Source: Alopecurus myosuroides
Lineage: Eukaryota; Streptophyta; Magnoliopsida; Poales; Poaceae
Direction: 5' to 3'
DNA length: 64,000 nucleotides
Assembly: GCA_028641055.1 (NCBI GenBank)
Contig: CM054060.1
Location: 205,864,445 to 205,928,444, forward strand
Shown: positions 11,134 to 23,451 of the stretch, in pieces
How positions within the stretch are numbered: position 1 is the stretch's first letter
Layout of the letters: each line of letters begins with the position of its first letter
Program-made: the position numbers and the translations under genes
The notes under the pieces: model-generated
What the model was told of the DNA's origin: nothing
The model's input: only the letters and a program-made list of their open reading frames with translations
The model's database searches: none

Positions 11134-11500
11134 CTTGTGCAATGCCATTGTGGCCGCACCCCCTACCCCTCATAAAACCCTCTAACCTGCGAGTTGAGAG
11201 GTCAGACTACGTTATACCTAAAACCCTAGAACCTCTTGTTTATTGCTTGAAGCATTCATCTGGAAGAAATACATTTGCAAGTTTTGCGTGCTATCTGCTT
11301 TTCCACTGGGAATTAGTCGATATAGGACCACTAGTAGTCGGTGACTGCTCGTGCAAGTGTGTGGATTTGCGAATATCCAAGGGATTGGTTGCTGCTGCAA
11401 TTGGCATCGGGAATTAGCCGGAGAGTTCGTGGAGAGACACAAGTTATCAAATCATTGTTATCGTGTGAATTCATCGAGAAGATCGGGCATCCCCTTATCA

Positions 11501-11563
11501 CCATGTGGAGAAGCTCGTCCATGGGATTTATGGCTATTCCATAGATTCATCTATTGGATTGTA
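11501..11563. other. unassigned junction
   Basis: Short stretch between the end of the X LTR and recognisable Athila gag sequence. The first five bases (ccatg) would be the target duplication of X. I cannot assign the remainder. Confidence 0.3.
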
Positions 11564-12717
11564 TCAAGATCTCTCTAAGTAGTTCTTGCCAACCTTCCCC
11601 TTGCGGCTATTGTTCGATCGGTGGACCGGCCGGTGAGAGGAATCGGTTCCAATTAGCGTATCAAGCATATAATCATCAGTGGCAAAAGGATTTTTAAACA
11701 CATCATCTACAAGCTCAGAACTTTCTATATCATCATTGGAAGGAACATGGATGGTTAATAGTACATCAATTATCATCATTTTTAGAATTGGTACCAAAGA
11801 GGATTTCAATATCATAAGTAGTGTGTTTCTCCCAATCATGTTCACTTTTATAAATAACAGGCATAGGAAAATCAGCGAGTTTCAGACTCATAAAAAACTA
11901 TAATAGGAGCAACATTCTTAGGGGGAGATATTGTTACCTCTCTCCTTTTACTCCTCTTCTTCTTATTCTTCCTCTCTATAGGAGGGAGAGGCTTGAAAGG
12001 AAGCTTCTCCACATACCCTGGTTTATTGTCAGAAACAATAGAAAAAACCTTGGAGGATTGCTCCTCTTCATTAATAAGATGAAAACAAATATTACTCCTG
12101 TCATATTTTCGTAAATTCTCCTCTTTTAAAATATTTTGTATGTAAGTATTTGCGTGGCAATTATTAACACAATAAAGATGACAACCATGCAGGACACTAT
12201 TCATATCAAGAGCACTCATATGTACCAAAGAAGTTTTTCTTGATAACTCTTCACAACCTAAAAATAAAGTAAGTTCATCATGCTGATTAAGGGTGATCGT
12301 GTCATCACAATACAAACTTGCAGTACTCATAGGATTCAAATGGTTATTATTATAGCCTGAGCATTGAAAACTGAAATGACCCACTTTACAGCAAAGTTCA
12401 CAAATAAAAGGATAGAAGGCACAAACTTTTTTACCACGATCTTCTAAAGCCCTGTCCCACTTTCTAGTTTTTTCGTTCCTATGATGGATACAATATTGTT
12501 CTTCAATTTGATTCTTTTCACGAGGTCTAAGTGCTCCACAAAAATTAACATGCTTATGAGAAATAGTACTTTCAGAAGTTTGAGAATGTTCATTACAATC
12601 ATTAATAAAAATTTCATTTTTCATGCAAGTGTCTTTGAAAGGTTCATGATATATGTCCCCATTTGCTTTAGGAACATTAGTATAAGAAGCAAAAGATCTA
12701 TACCAACCAACAATCAT
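11564..12717 (-). pseudogene. gag: element W gag, C-terminal part with zinc knuckle
   Basis: The 281-codon frame 12717-11872 contains CELCCKVGHFSFQC, a C-X2-C-X4-H-X4-C knuckle that binds retroelement RNA, followed by LTLFLGCEELSRKTSLVHMS and CHLYCVNNCHANTYIQNIL, which I recognise from Sabrina/WHAM-type Athila gag proteins. It ends after a basic KNKKKRSKRREVT segment and PIIVFYESETR. A further frame (11845-11564) holds SNDDIESSELVDDVFKNPF and DDYMLDTLIGTDSSHRPVHR from the region after gag. The upstream junction with the N-terminal fragment is broken by indels and stops between 12718 and 13073. Not functional. Confidence 0.75.
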
Positions 12718-13073
12718 TTTAGGATCAAGACCATATTTAGCACTAAGCTCTTGAAAAGCAGCAGTTTCAGCGAAAGACTAAATGCAATCATACTCATAGT
12801 TTATACCCCGATTCTTTACCTTTGTCCTTATTCCAACCTTCATTATTATTTGAATTGTTTCAAGAAGATCCCATTTAGCGTCAACCTTCTAACTTGAAAA
12901 ACAACCCTCCAAACAGGCATATAGATAATTCCTGTAATGTCCTGAAAGCCTTGCATAAAAATTGGTAACAATTATTTCCTTAGGAAGCTCATGGTTAGGA
13001 TATTTGAGTATTAATGATGCTTGAGAAATGCTTTCTCCATTACGAGGCCAAACATTATAAATGTAATTCCTCT

Positions 13074-13346
13074 CTAAATACAGTTCATGAGGAAGATAAA
13101 ATTTAGAGTAAAAGAGAATTCAAGCTCCTTCCACTCCAAATGATGAGGATCATCTAGTAGCGCATACCACTCCCTTGCTTTGTCCTTAAGTGACAAAGAG
13201 AATAACCTCCTCTTAACTTGGTCCATTGAAGTACCTGCACAGTTGAACAACCCACATAATTCATGTATAAAGAGTAAATGATCACTAGGATGGACAGTTC
13301 CATTTCCAAAATAGCAGTTGTTCGTGACACATTCAACAATTTTCAT
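13074..13346 (-). pseudogene. gag: element W gag, N-terminal capsid fragment
   Basis: The 90-residue frame contains HPSDHLLFIHELCGLFNC and RRLFSLSLKDKAREWYALL, typical of the retrotransposon gag capsid domain (here Athila type), then decays after SFTLNFIFL. It lies between the PBS and the zinc-knuckle part, as expected for the 5' end of gag. The start shown is only the first ATG of the surviving frame. Confidence 0.7.
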
Positions 13347-13728
13347 AGGTATTTTAAAATGAATACTCTTAGAAGGAGGATTTAAAATATCACAAGCATC
13401 ATAGATTTATAACATATGGGAGATAAAGTATCATTAGAGAAAATTTTCTCCTCTAAAGCTGGGGAACTAAAAAGATTATAAAAACTAGCTTCCCCAAGCT
13501 TAGACTTATAATGGTACCCAAAGAATTAATGCTAATAACATTGCTACTAGCATGCAAATAAAGCTCTCTCATTTCTTTTCCAGTAAGCCTAACTAGTGAA
13601 AATAAAAACAAGCAACAAGTAAAAATAAGCCTAACTAGTGAAAAAAGAAACAAAAAGATATAATTGCAGAATCTAAAGGAAATAACTTCGAGCACTCACG
13701 AAGGATATGAGTACCTTTTACCTTACCT

Positions 13729-13743
13729 CCCGGCAACGGCACC
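13729..13743 (-). other. primer binding site of element W (tRNA-Asp type)
   Basis: The minus strand reads TGGTGCCGTTGCCGGG just downstream of the LTR. This differs by one base from the complement of the plant tRNA-Asp 3' end that Athila-lineage elements use as primer. About 11 bases separate it from the LTR. Confidence 0.75.
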
Positions 13744-14617
13744 AGAAAAGAGCTCGATGTCTACGCACGCTTCTATTCTTGTAGCCAGTGTTGGGCCTCC
13801 AAGTGCAGAGATTTGTAGAACAGCAGCAAGTTTCCCTTAAGTGGATCACCCAAGGTTTATCGAACTCGGGGAGGTAGAGGTCAAAGGTATCCCTCTCAAG
13901 CAACCCTGCAATTATGATACAAGAAGTCTCTTGTGTCCCCAACACACCTAATAAAATTTTCATTTGCATAGGTGCACTAGTTCGGCGAAGAGAGAGCAAA
14001 ATACAAGTAATATGGATGATTATAAGTGACAATAGCAATCTGAAATAAAAAAAGGCAACAACAAAACATGTAGCAAAACTGATTGTTAACGGTGTTTCAA
14101 TTCTTAGAAACAAGTCCTAGGGATCATACTTACATTAGTGGACACTCTCAACAATAATAACATAATTGAATGCATAAATATCTCTCTTCACTATGCTACT
14201 CCGAACCAATCTCCGGTCGGATAACAAACATCAATCATTGCGTAGGGCTGTAACAACACTCCTCAAGTCTGTATTCCCTCTCTAGGGCACCCCACGCTGT
14301 CATGGTGAGCGCCCCAAATTAGTACTAAACAAACGCCATAATTTCATAGGGTCATCCAACACAAAATATAAATATCATGCTAAACCACACGGTAGAGCCC
14401 TCAGCCCGGGGGAGAACTACTCCCTCCTTATCATAGGAGACAGCAACGGCGATGAAGATGGCGGTGGAGTCAATGGAGATGACTCCAGGGCACATCCTCG
14501 TCCCGGCAGGGTGCCGGAACAGAGATTTTTGTCCCCCGAAACTTGTCGGCGGTCGCGGCGGAGCTACGGAACTTTTCGTGGAAGGGGATGATATTTTTAG
14601 GGTTTATGCATCGAGGA

Positions 14618-14628
14618 GACTATATAGG
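14618..14628 (-). promoter_or_regulatory. TATA box of the W LTR
   Basis: CCTATATAGTC on the minus strand, in an LTR whose transcription runs toward gag. Giant LTR G2 is inserted about 8 bases upstream (at 14635), which should have cut this promoter from its upstream elements. Confidence 0.6.
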
Positions 14629-14634
14629 AAAAAG

Positions 14635-17600
14635 TGTAAGGTCCCCTAGAACCACTATTCAAGGACACCTCCGATATGCATACATTCACGATCCCAGATC
14701 ACACCAGTCGTGAACAACATATCAAGTTGGTACACAGATACAGTATCCATTACACGATTGCATAAAACACTTACAAAGGGCAGTCACATGACCAAGTCTA
14801 ACACAAATGCCACGCAGGGCAAACACACAACGCACACATCGGAAGACTAACACACGCAAAACGTAGTAGAGCCCAAGTCACGCCTTAACCTACAGGCTGC
14901 TGACCGAGAGACGATCCTAGTTCGCAAAGCCATCAGCTCCGTACTCCTCTTCGTAGATCTCCTTCCGTGAATCCTTCTCGATGGTCTGGCAAGTAAATAC
15001 CAGGGACGAAACCAATATGATTACATTTGAATGTACTCAGCAAGACACCCATCACGTAGCTTACCAAAATGCAAGTATGCTTATATAGTGGAATAGGTAG
15101 GCTATACATAGGGTTCACTATCCATGATATATGAAAGATATATCATAGTTGATTTTGAAAATCCCTGTATCTTCGTTGAAGAAGATACTTCGAGAGAAAA
15201 TAATATAGTTTTCTTTCTCTTGTAGATATCACATGTACAAGAGATTTTATAAACTCATTTTGTAAAAGAAGGTTTTCTCTTTGCAAAACTTCTTGTAAAA
15301 CAACTTCTGGCTTTTCATCAACGGTACCTCCACGGTACAAGATTTCCTCCTTCCAGTACTTCATAAGTCCAACACCTTTTTGAAAACTCCTTTTTGGAAA
15401 CATTGACACAATGCTAGCTACATGGCCATACAACTGTCCATATCCGAGGACACGGCTATTCAGAATAGTTTGACTCTGCAGAGGTGTACACAGTCCACCA
15501 GATCCAATACATCCGCTGTGAATAACCACAGACTGTAACAACAGTATGTAAACATCAGATAACTTATCCTAACCATCCACTATGTTCAATCTAGAATATG
15601 TCTATCTCTTCAGTTGGGCCTGATTCCCCCGGCATCCTGTCCACCAGCGCCACGGCAGGGGACCCAACTGCTGCGACCGGAGGAGAAATTAATCCCACAC
15701 TTTTTATGTCCCGTATATACGACCTAGCTAGCGACAATCGGTTCGAGGGCACAACGACCCTTATAGAAATTTGAGATAGAACACACACTAACAAAAACAA
15801 ACTTCAAGTTAAGCCCCGTACCCATGTTGGGGTAGGGTGGCAGTACGGTAAAGGTTGTCCGGCGAAGACGACGTTATGTGTGAGTTTTGTAAAAACACCA
15901 TTTTCCCAAAAATGACCACTTCCACGATCCTCCGGTGAATAAGGCTTCGCCTTTCCACCGGGTTTTTCCATAAAGCCTTTGTTTTGCAAAAAAATTATTT
16001 TTAGGGTGTCCACTTAGGGACTTATACTTTTTGTGGTAATAAATACCATATGGTGGTTATGGGCTTGGTAACACCAAGTATCAACTACTGGCATAGTAAT
16101 AGTATATATAATAGTAGTAGTAGTCACTCAAAAATAGTTTCGGTAATCAAAGTTTTTGTAAAACTTTCAGAAGTAAAACATGCATGATAGATAATGATAA
16201 GTGTAGTAACATCAAGCATCAGGATGGCTTGCCTTAAAACTCTTAGTGTCCCTGGCCTTGAAGTAACTTGAACTTGACACACAACTCCACAACTTCTTCT
16301 TCTTCTTCTTCTTCATTTTCTAGCGTCGTAAAAGAATAAAAGACACACACTCAGAACTAAAGACCAAACAACTAAACTAAACAACACATACAGCAAGCAA
16401 ACTTATACTAGCGCAATCACTCCAAACGTTATCGAGAAATCTACCTCACATAACTCTCAGGGTACACAACTGTCGTCAGATAAACATATGGTTGAGAAAC
16501 CATATCCCACATCTTACATACCATATATGGAGTGGGTGTACCACCCTCATAATAAGATATTCAAGAAGTTAAAAATATAGCTTGTGGGTGCAAAAGGTGA
16601 GGCTACTAAAATAATAACAATCAATCAAAGCAATACCCATGGCAATGGGTATTAACACCACACAAGCAATCATCACCAAACAAGTTCATGATTAAACTAA
16701 ATGCATATGTAACAAGATACTACTAAGCACAACAACAACACTAGAACAACAATATCATAAGTATAATACTCATGCTAAGGCAATCACTCAGACAATTTCC
16801 AAACAGCAAACAACCCACCACAAATGAATGGGCTAGTTATAGACTATGCTTATGTCTACTCAAAGTTATGGAATCCATCAATCATGAAAATAAACAAACA
16901 AACCAGTAGCTCAATCAATGGTAACAAACCATAAAACATAATCTACAATACAATCACCACACAAGATAATGCTCCTAACAAAAGGCATAAAAACAGGAGT
17001 GCACTAATAGCATTCTAGTAAGAGAATCCTACACAAGCATGCTACAAGAAATAATTGTATTCTACAAATATAGCACAAGCAAACCAAGATGTCATGGCAT
17101 CATAACAGAAGTAATAACTTCCTAAACATGCTAGAATAAAGCATACACTCATAAAATAAAAAGCAACAATACTAGAGCAAAGCCATAATTTCTAGTGGTG
17201 ACACTAGTTCACACTATAGAAGCAAAAAATTCTACAAGGATGCTTAACTCTAAACAAGCAAGTCATGAATATAAATATACCTACTAACATCACATAAAAC
17301 TTACACATTCTAGTAAGCAATATCATAAAATAGTTCTATGAAAAAAAATCTACTAAGCAAGCATTAATTCATTCTAGTAACACAAGCTTTTCTAATCGAT
17401 TTAATAGCAAGCAATCAAAGTGTAAACTACACAACCAGTAGATAAGAACTCAACAAAAGATTAACTAAACACTTTCAAGAATCCAAACACTCAATAAAAA
17501 TCATTCACAAATAATCTATCAATCACAAGGAATTATTCTATTAGCAAACACTTCCATTTAAGCAAACAATAGTGAAGCATTTCTTAACGTGATACTCCTA

Positions 17601-20584
17601 AGGAATATTATGTTAACAAATGAATCACACCTAAACATACTAGTATTCACAAAGAAGAACTAAACTTTTCACTTACATAAGTGAAAACAAACAATCTATT
17701 TTCCTTGGTGGAAAATAACAATCAATCATATAATAAGACATGCTATTTTCACACAAATGTATGGTTGGGGATTTTCATCCTCAACCAAGATGCAATGGGA
17801 CCAGTGGGTTATGGGCCCACTAATACCAAGGCAAAACAGGTACAAAGCCTCTGGTTACTCATGAAAAAATTTGTATAACAAAATAAACAAAACTAGACTA
17901 TTTATACTAGTGAAAACAAGTCTAATGAGAACAAATAACAAAACTTACACATGCGTTGCTATAAAAATAAGTGCAAGCTAACAGAGATGATACAACAAAA
18001 TAACAGTACCTAAGTGGTACTGGACTCACCATAAAAATAGCACAAACTTAGGTAGCAACACACAAAGATTTGGTGCACACAATAATCAAATAATAAAACT
18101 AGAAAATAACAAATGCTAGTTCTATTCCTATTTGACTTTCCAAACAAGCACACACTTCTAAGGTAGATATACTGCAAGGAAACAACCTAATAACAAGTGA
18201 TAACAACTCTATACATGCTAGGAAACAAGATTCAAACAATCTCACATTTCATTTCAAACAAAAACACACATGCAAACAAAAACAGAAAAGCTGATGTTTC
18301 TAGATCTGCTCACCAAAATTAATCTATGGCTCCAAAAATTAATATAAGCTAGGATTACATAGATCTAGTCATATGCAAACTCATACAATTGGATTTACCT
18401 CAAAATCAGTTTTAAACTCACTCTAAAAATCCTAGAAAAGCCTACTGGCCTTTTACCAAAGTGGATGGCATTTCCATTTGGTAACTCACCTTGAAGCGAG
18501 GAAAAGTACTAGTGATAGATCTATTCAATAGCTATCCAAAACAATTTGGTTTGAACAAAATGGTTATAGATTCAAAAAGTTGTGCTCAAAACAAACTCAC
18601 AGACACTCTGTCGCAAAACAAGTCTTGTGACAAAAATATACAGCCAAAACTAGATCTACAAATTTTATGTGGTTAGGAAACATATTAATAGGTTCAAGAT
18701 TTTTGGTGTATTTTAATTTGCACCTTTGGTATTTTCACAGAGCCAAAGAGAACAAGCAAGTTTCTGCCAAAAATTAAAAGGAAAAGAAAACTAGGTGCGA
18801 CTGGGGTTTTCCTCGCGGGCGCGGCCCACTAAGCGGCAGAAACGGCCCACGCGCTGCGCGCGCACGCGGCCAGCGCGGGAAGCGCTTGGTTTGACGTGGC
18901 CCGTCGATCTTAGATCGAACGGCGCACGGGTCGTCGTCCTTCTCTCCCCTCCTCTCTCTCTTCCTCGAAACGGCCGGCGATGGGGGCTCGTGGTGGCTCA
19001 CCTAGGGGGCTCGGGGAGCAGTGGCGCGGCTCGGGGGAGGTAGCTGGGTCGAGGGGCGTCGTCGGTGGCGTCCGGCGTGGCTCCAGGCGGCGGCGCGTGG
19101 CCGGTGCCCATGGCGGCAACCACGGACGGCGGCGGCGTTTCTGCGGGGCAGAGGTCAAGGAAAAAGGTCAGAGCAGGTCAGAGAGAGATGGGGAGTTCGT
19201 CCAGGTCAGTGAGGAGGGGTGGGAGGGGCTAGATCATGCGATACCACCTCGGGGTGTTTGCGGTGGCCGGCGGCGAGGTTCTGGCTCGTGGAGCTTGCAG
19301 GAGCTCCTGGGGTTGCTTCCTTCAGCTCGAGGTGAGAGTGGGGAGGTGTGAGAGCCTAGTGGCGAGAGGGACACTGGAGTAATGGCTTGTAGCCGTGGGG
19401 ATAAGGGCAATGGCATGCTAGGTCTCGGGTGGATGCCATTTGATGGCATGAGGGCGTTCTGGGGGCTCTATGGTCACAACACAAGTGAGGCACGAGTCCA
19501 AGGGGCAAGACCAACTAGGGGGCAGTCAATGCCTGGCCCTTGGAGGGTAGGGGAGGCAAGGGAAAGTCAAAAGGTCAAGGTACGGGTGTCTATACCCATG
19601 CCACATCACCATTGTCTCCTCTCACTTCTCTCTACTCATGCCCTCTCTCTCAAGGCTTCTAGATGAAAAAGAAAACATCCTGGTTCGAGTCAATAAGTTA
19701 GTCAACACATTTGACAAGGTTACACCTCAAAACTTGCAAAGAAAAACAAAGAAAACATTTGTCCAAAAGTGTATCCCACACTGTTAAAAAAATCAGAAAA
19801 TTCAGTCTTAAGACTTAGAGAAGTTTTCTAAGTGTTGAAAACAGATGAAAAGGTCAAAAAGTTGGGTTTGTTTTCAAGGGTCAAATGGTTTCCAAAATTT
19901 GTTTTCAAAGTGAGAACTTGTTAACCATGTTATAAAATTTCAGAAACACCTTTTGGAACCAAATTTGAAATAGTTTAAGGCCATGAAAACAATGTGGACA
20001 AAGGGGTACTTTCTGTTTTTCTCTGTTTTCCAAAAATGTCTTTTTCCGCCTTAATTTTATACCACAAAAACAACAAGCAAAGGATAATTTTTATTAATCC
20101 AAAAATAAAACCAAGCTTATGTATTTGTAGTACATAAATCAAGGAACCAATAAAAGTAAATAAAGCATAAAATAACATTTTATAGCCTAGTAAAAACGAA
20201 GGTGGAAAACATGTACTTGGCTATATTTTCAGGAATAGTTTCTATAGAAAACTTAAAAGAAAACTTCCATAAATCATTTTGAAATTTTGTTTTCTTGAAT
20301 CCAACAAAGTTAAAAGTTTATTTTAAGATGCAAACAAGAGTGATCCAAGTATTGGAATAAAAATCCACTCAAGTAACATTAGGGAAAACATCAGGAAAAC
20401 TTATAAAAGTGTTTTCAGAAAAAATTGATATTGGTTTTACCAAGAAAAAAAACTTGTGTTGAAAATATGATTAAGATCATATTAACATGTTAGTTCAAAC
20501 AATCAGGTTGTTAGAAAAAAAATTGTTGGCCCTAATTTTTGTCTTCTTGAACACAGTACAAGATTCCAAAAACTGGGTGTGACA
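14635..20584 (-). mobile_element. giant solo LTR G2 (5950 bp)
   Basis: It is flanked by the perfect 5-bp duplication aaaag (14630-14634 and 20585-20589). On the minus strand it starts TGTCACACCCAGTTTTTGG, like the G1/G3 start TGTAACATCCCTGTTTTTTG, and ends ..GGGGACCTTACA. It shares with G1 and G3 a motif of the type gtccatanccgnggacacgg followed by gactctgcagag (15428-15485). There is no internal direct repeat, PBS or polyprotein. A GC-rich island (18790-19350) occupies the same relative place as in G1 and G3. A CTT microsatellite is at 16292-16315. The remainder is AT-rich, and I see no gene in it. Confidence 0.7.
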
Positions 20585-21037
20585 AAAAGGGCGATGCTGG
20601 TGGGCGCTCGAGGGGCCCACAACACCTCCCGGTGCGGCCAGGGGCCCACCCGCGCCTAGGCATTGTGTGGGGGCTCGAGGGCCCCTCTCCGGGTCTCCTT
20701 TGGACTTTCTTGACCCTTCGGGAATTCTAAGACTTTTGGCTTTTGAATCTTCCAATTCCGAGAATATTTCTAGAACAACTTTTTTGAAACTAAAAACAAT
20801 AGAAAACATGAACTCGCTCTGTGGCATCTTGTCAATAGGTTAGTCCCATAAAATCTGTAAAAAAGGCATAAAGTGTAAAGTAAACATGTAGCATATAGTA
20901 TGAAAACAACATGGAACATTAGAAATTATGGATACGTTTATGACGTATCAACAAGCATCACACAAAAATGATTTTGAAGTAACTATATGAAATAAACTAC
21001 TATAGAGACTTGTAGGAGGACTATACATGCATCAAAA

Positions 21038-21307
21038 CTAATTTGTATACACATAGAACAAGCATGCAAGCTCACATAACCTGTCACCTACAATACCAAA
21101 ATACTCAAGAAATACTCCACTAAACAAAATTCTACTTGGATAATCGGACGAGTCACATATTGGAGAATTAATGCCCCAAATCTCATCAGCAAAGATGGGC
21201 TGAGCAAGGAGATCAAAAATCGCGAGCAAGAAAATTAAGAACACGAGATTGAGCAGGGGTGGTGTGTTTGGTCGGGAGAGAGAGTGAAGTGGTAGGTGGA
21301 GGAGCAA
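21038..21307 (-). pseudogene. hydrophobic N-terminus of a downstream Athila ORF, copy 1
   Basis: The 89-residue frame carries LLNLVFLIFLLAIFDLLAQP, which looks like a signal peptide or membrane segment, then IFADEIWGINSPICDSSDYP. The same frame is in copy 2 (31173-31568). In Athila-like elements an extra ORF lies after gag-pol. Whether this is an env-like leader or the start of the ATHILA ORF-1-like protein is open. Confidence 0.4.
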
Positions 21308-21782
21308 GTGGAGGGCTAGGGGGCCCTACACCATGCCCTGGCGGACTTAGGGGGTGCCCGCGCCACCACATGGTATGGTGGCATGGTGGCCCCCTAGGTT
21401 GCCCTAGGTGCCTCTCTACATCATTTTCAGCATAAACATTTAATATAAATTTTCTGGAATTTTTCGAGAAACTTTATTTTCTGGAAATTTCCAGAATTTG
21501 ATAAATGATTTTAATCCAAGAAAATGATTATGGAACGATGGAAGAAAAATTCAAAACCAAATCTACAGATGTTGTAAGACACACTAATATGCAAATAACC
21601 AGCGGAAACATGGGAAAATGCAGTGAATACATAATTGGGGATGGTGAAAACACGAGTAAACAAAAGTAAACATGGTGAAAACATTGTTTACCTCATTCAA
21701 AATCACTTTGCTAACAAGGTTGATCATGTCTTGTTACCAAAACAATGTTACATGAAGCAAAACTTTGCATTTCACTAAATGA

Positions 21783-22390
21783 TTATGTTACCTCAACTTT
21801 GATAGACATAGTCCCAATCATGACAATTTCATATTCTTTCTGTGGCATTGGAATAGGATAGTAGAATTCTCCAATCTTGATGGTCTCAATGTTTTCAACT
21901 GAATTTAAACCATATTTCTTATCAATCTTCTTCGGAAAATAAACTGTGTACTCTTTGACATTAACATAAAAAAATACTTTACCATGGTTGCAATCAATAA
22001 CAGACCTTGCAGTGTTAAGAAAAGGTCTCCCAAGATTAATAGACATATTATCATCTTCAAGCATTTCCAAAACAACAAAGTCAGTTAATATCAAGATTAA
22101 CCACTTGAACAGGAACATTCTCACATATACCAACAGGAATAGCAGTAGATTTGTCAGCCATTTGCAAGGATATGTCAGTTGGTATCAATTTTTCCAGAAG
22201 ATGTCTCTTATGGAGAGAGAAATGCATAACACTAACTCATGCTCCCAAATCACATAAAGCAGTTCTAACATAATTATTTTTAATGGAGCATGGAATAGTT
22301 GGTATACCAGGATCTCCAAGCTTCTTTGGAACCTTGCCATTGAAAGAGTAATTAGCAAGCATAGTGGAGATTTCCACATTAGAAATCTTC
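21783..22390 (-). pseudogene. Athila aspartic protease, copy 1, broken
   Basis: The C-terminal part of the protease region reads LILTDFVVLEMLEDDNMS, LGRPFLNTARSVIDCNHG and KKIDKKYGLNSVENI, ending KEYEIVMIGTMSIKVEVT-stop. Upstream frames (about 22379-22185) hold the rest with deletions around the active site, and a deletion removes part of the segment between the IPVGICENVP region and ILTDF that copy 2 retains. Non-functional. Confidence 0.65.
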
Positions 22391-22396
22391 CTTTTG

Positions 22397-23077
22397 TTAC
22401 AGACTATCTTTCATATATTTCGAATAAGGAGGAAATTTAATAGCATCAGTTAAAGGAATTTGCAAAAACAAACGTTTCATCCAATCATAGAACTTGTTAT
22501 AATGTTCTTCTTCCTTTGATTTGTGTTTCTTTTTAGGAAAAGACATTGCTTTTTGTACCCAAGATTCTCTCTCATTACCATGTTTATTAGCAAAGAAAAT
22601 CTCCTTAGTGTACTTTTTATTTTTAGTTTGCTTTTCAGGTTCCTCTTCAATTTCTTCTTTATCAGAAGCATCATTATTATCATTACCACTTTCAGTCTCA
22701 GCATTAGAGATAGATATACTATTTGGATCTTTAGCAGGTTCAAGAGATTCTACAATAGTTTTATGTTTATTCTTCTTTTTCTTAGAAGGAGTATAATTGT
22801 ATTTAGCTTGTTGAGAATCTTGTTCAATTCTTTTGGGATGTCCCTCAGGATACAAAGGATCCTCACTAGAAACACCACTTCTAGTGCTTATTTCATAAAC
22901 ATGTTTTTCTCTAGAAGCATTAACTAGCAAATATTTTTGCACCTTAGTGAGTTGATCAATTTGAGTTTGAACCATATGGAAATGTTTAATAAGCATTTTA
23001 ACATCATTAGAGGTTCTCTCCATAATACCATGCAAATTATTAATAGCTCTAGAATTTTCCATTAGATGATTTTGCAC
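22397..23077 (-). pseudogene. gag: Athila gag C-terminal region, copy 1
   Basis: A 226-codon frame with INNLHGIMERTSNDVKMLI and TQIDQLTKVQKYLLVNASRE (predicted helical), KPVYEISTRSG-like sequence, a long acidic/lysine-rich linker (SNAETESGNDNNDASDKEE) and KFYDWMKRLFLQIPLTDAI near the end. I recognise the order from Triticeae Athila-type gag/protease linkers. It is uninterrupted here but lacks the capsid and stops before the protease. The matching region of copy 2 (32621-33235) is split into more frames. Confidence 0.7.
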
Positions 23078-23377
23078 TCTCAGTAGGACTTTCCATATAA
23101 GGGGGCAGTGCCGGAAAGGGAAATATTTCCTCCTCTGGGCACCCTAATTTTAGGGGATGCTGGGTGGGACCCATGTCCTCACAATATGCACTAGCTTTCC
23201 CTAGGAATTTTCCCTAATTTATTTGAGAATAAATAAGGTGGAAAAGTGGGCAAAAAAAAGAGGGGGATTGGAATAATATGTGAGTCCAATCCGAAATCCT
23301 ATAGAAGGATTGGTGCAGCCAAGGGAGAGGAGTTCAAACCGACCTTCTCCCCATGGAAGGTTCCCTCCCTTGTCCAA

Positions 23378-23386
23378 CTATATAAT
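23378..23386 (+). promoter_or_regulatory. TATA box of the copia LTR, copy 1
   Basis: CTATATAATCCCAT about 600 bases before the LTR end, at the same place as in copy 2 (37533-37541). Position and sequence fit the LTR core promoter. Confidence 0.6.
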
Positions 23387-23451
23387 CCCATACCTCCCTC
23401 ATTGTTGAGATACATAATTCTCCTTCAGGCAATTCTCTCTCTGAGAGTTTA

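Larger units (their letters stand above)
4583..11500 (+). mobile_element. 3' LTR of gypsy element X, split by nested insertions
   Basis: The LTR starts TGATGAGGACATCC after the polypurine tract, is cut at 4987, resumes at 11134 and ends ..CATCCCCTTATCA at 11500. The first part carries the ENK repeat (tggaaaacaa units, about 4750-4830; translated EDLENKCYKVENK, DKLENKCYMVENK). The second part aligns with the 3' half of LTR C (25000-25232), including the sequence before the LTR end. No PBS follows 11500, so this is a 3' LTR. Without the insertions it is about 770 bp. Confidence 0.8.
11564..20950 (-). mobile_element. element W: WHAM-like Athila retrotransposon, 5' half
   Basis: Read on the minus strand: LTR from 20950 (TGATACGTCATAAACG..) to 13755, tRNA-Asp-type PBS, then gag fragments down to 11564. 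Pol and the 3' LTR are absent because the element is cut where X begins. The LTR is split by G2. The base run acaag (20951-20955) next to the LTR start is the likely target duplication, in the middle of an older Athila body. Confidence 0.75.
13755..20950 (-). mobile_element. 5' LTR of element W, interrupted by G2
   Basis: The LTR occupies 20950-20590 and 14634-13755 (about 1.24 kb once G2 and one target copy are removed). It starts TGATACGTCATAAACGTATCC and ends ..CGCGTAGACATCG-like, followed by the PBS. The minus strand carries a TATA box (CCTATATAGTC, 14619-14628). Sequence around 13770-13960 (plus strand: cagcaagtttcccttaagtg) is the R/U5-like region I associate with WHAM LTRs. Confidence 0.75.
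20951..23083 (-). mobile_element. Athila-lineage element body, copy 1 (fragment)
   Basis: This matches 31077-33235 (copy 2) closely and in the same orientation. On the minus strand: gag C-terminal part, protease, a non-coding stretch, then a small hydrophobic frame. Element W interrupts it at 20950, and at 23083 it joins copia LTR sequence abruptly. There is no RT, RNase H or integrase. Confidence 0.75.

Noticed and set aside
10743..11417. 224-codon plus-strand frame
   Set aside because: Spans the end of G1, the end of the Sabrina-like LTR and the X LTR, three separate elements.
13453..13695. Minus-strand hydrophobic frame between PBS and gag of W
   Set aside because: Leader sequence with a small local duplication (gcctaactagtgaaaa); no homologue in the other Athila copies.
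16292..16315. CTT microsatellite in G2
   Set aside because: Simple repeat with no sign of function; noted only as a marker.
22521..22927. Plus-strand hydrophobic frames across the Athila gag linker
   Set aside because: Antisense shadows of the Lys/Asp-rich minus-strand gag frame. The same shadows appear at 32665-32954.
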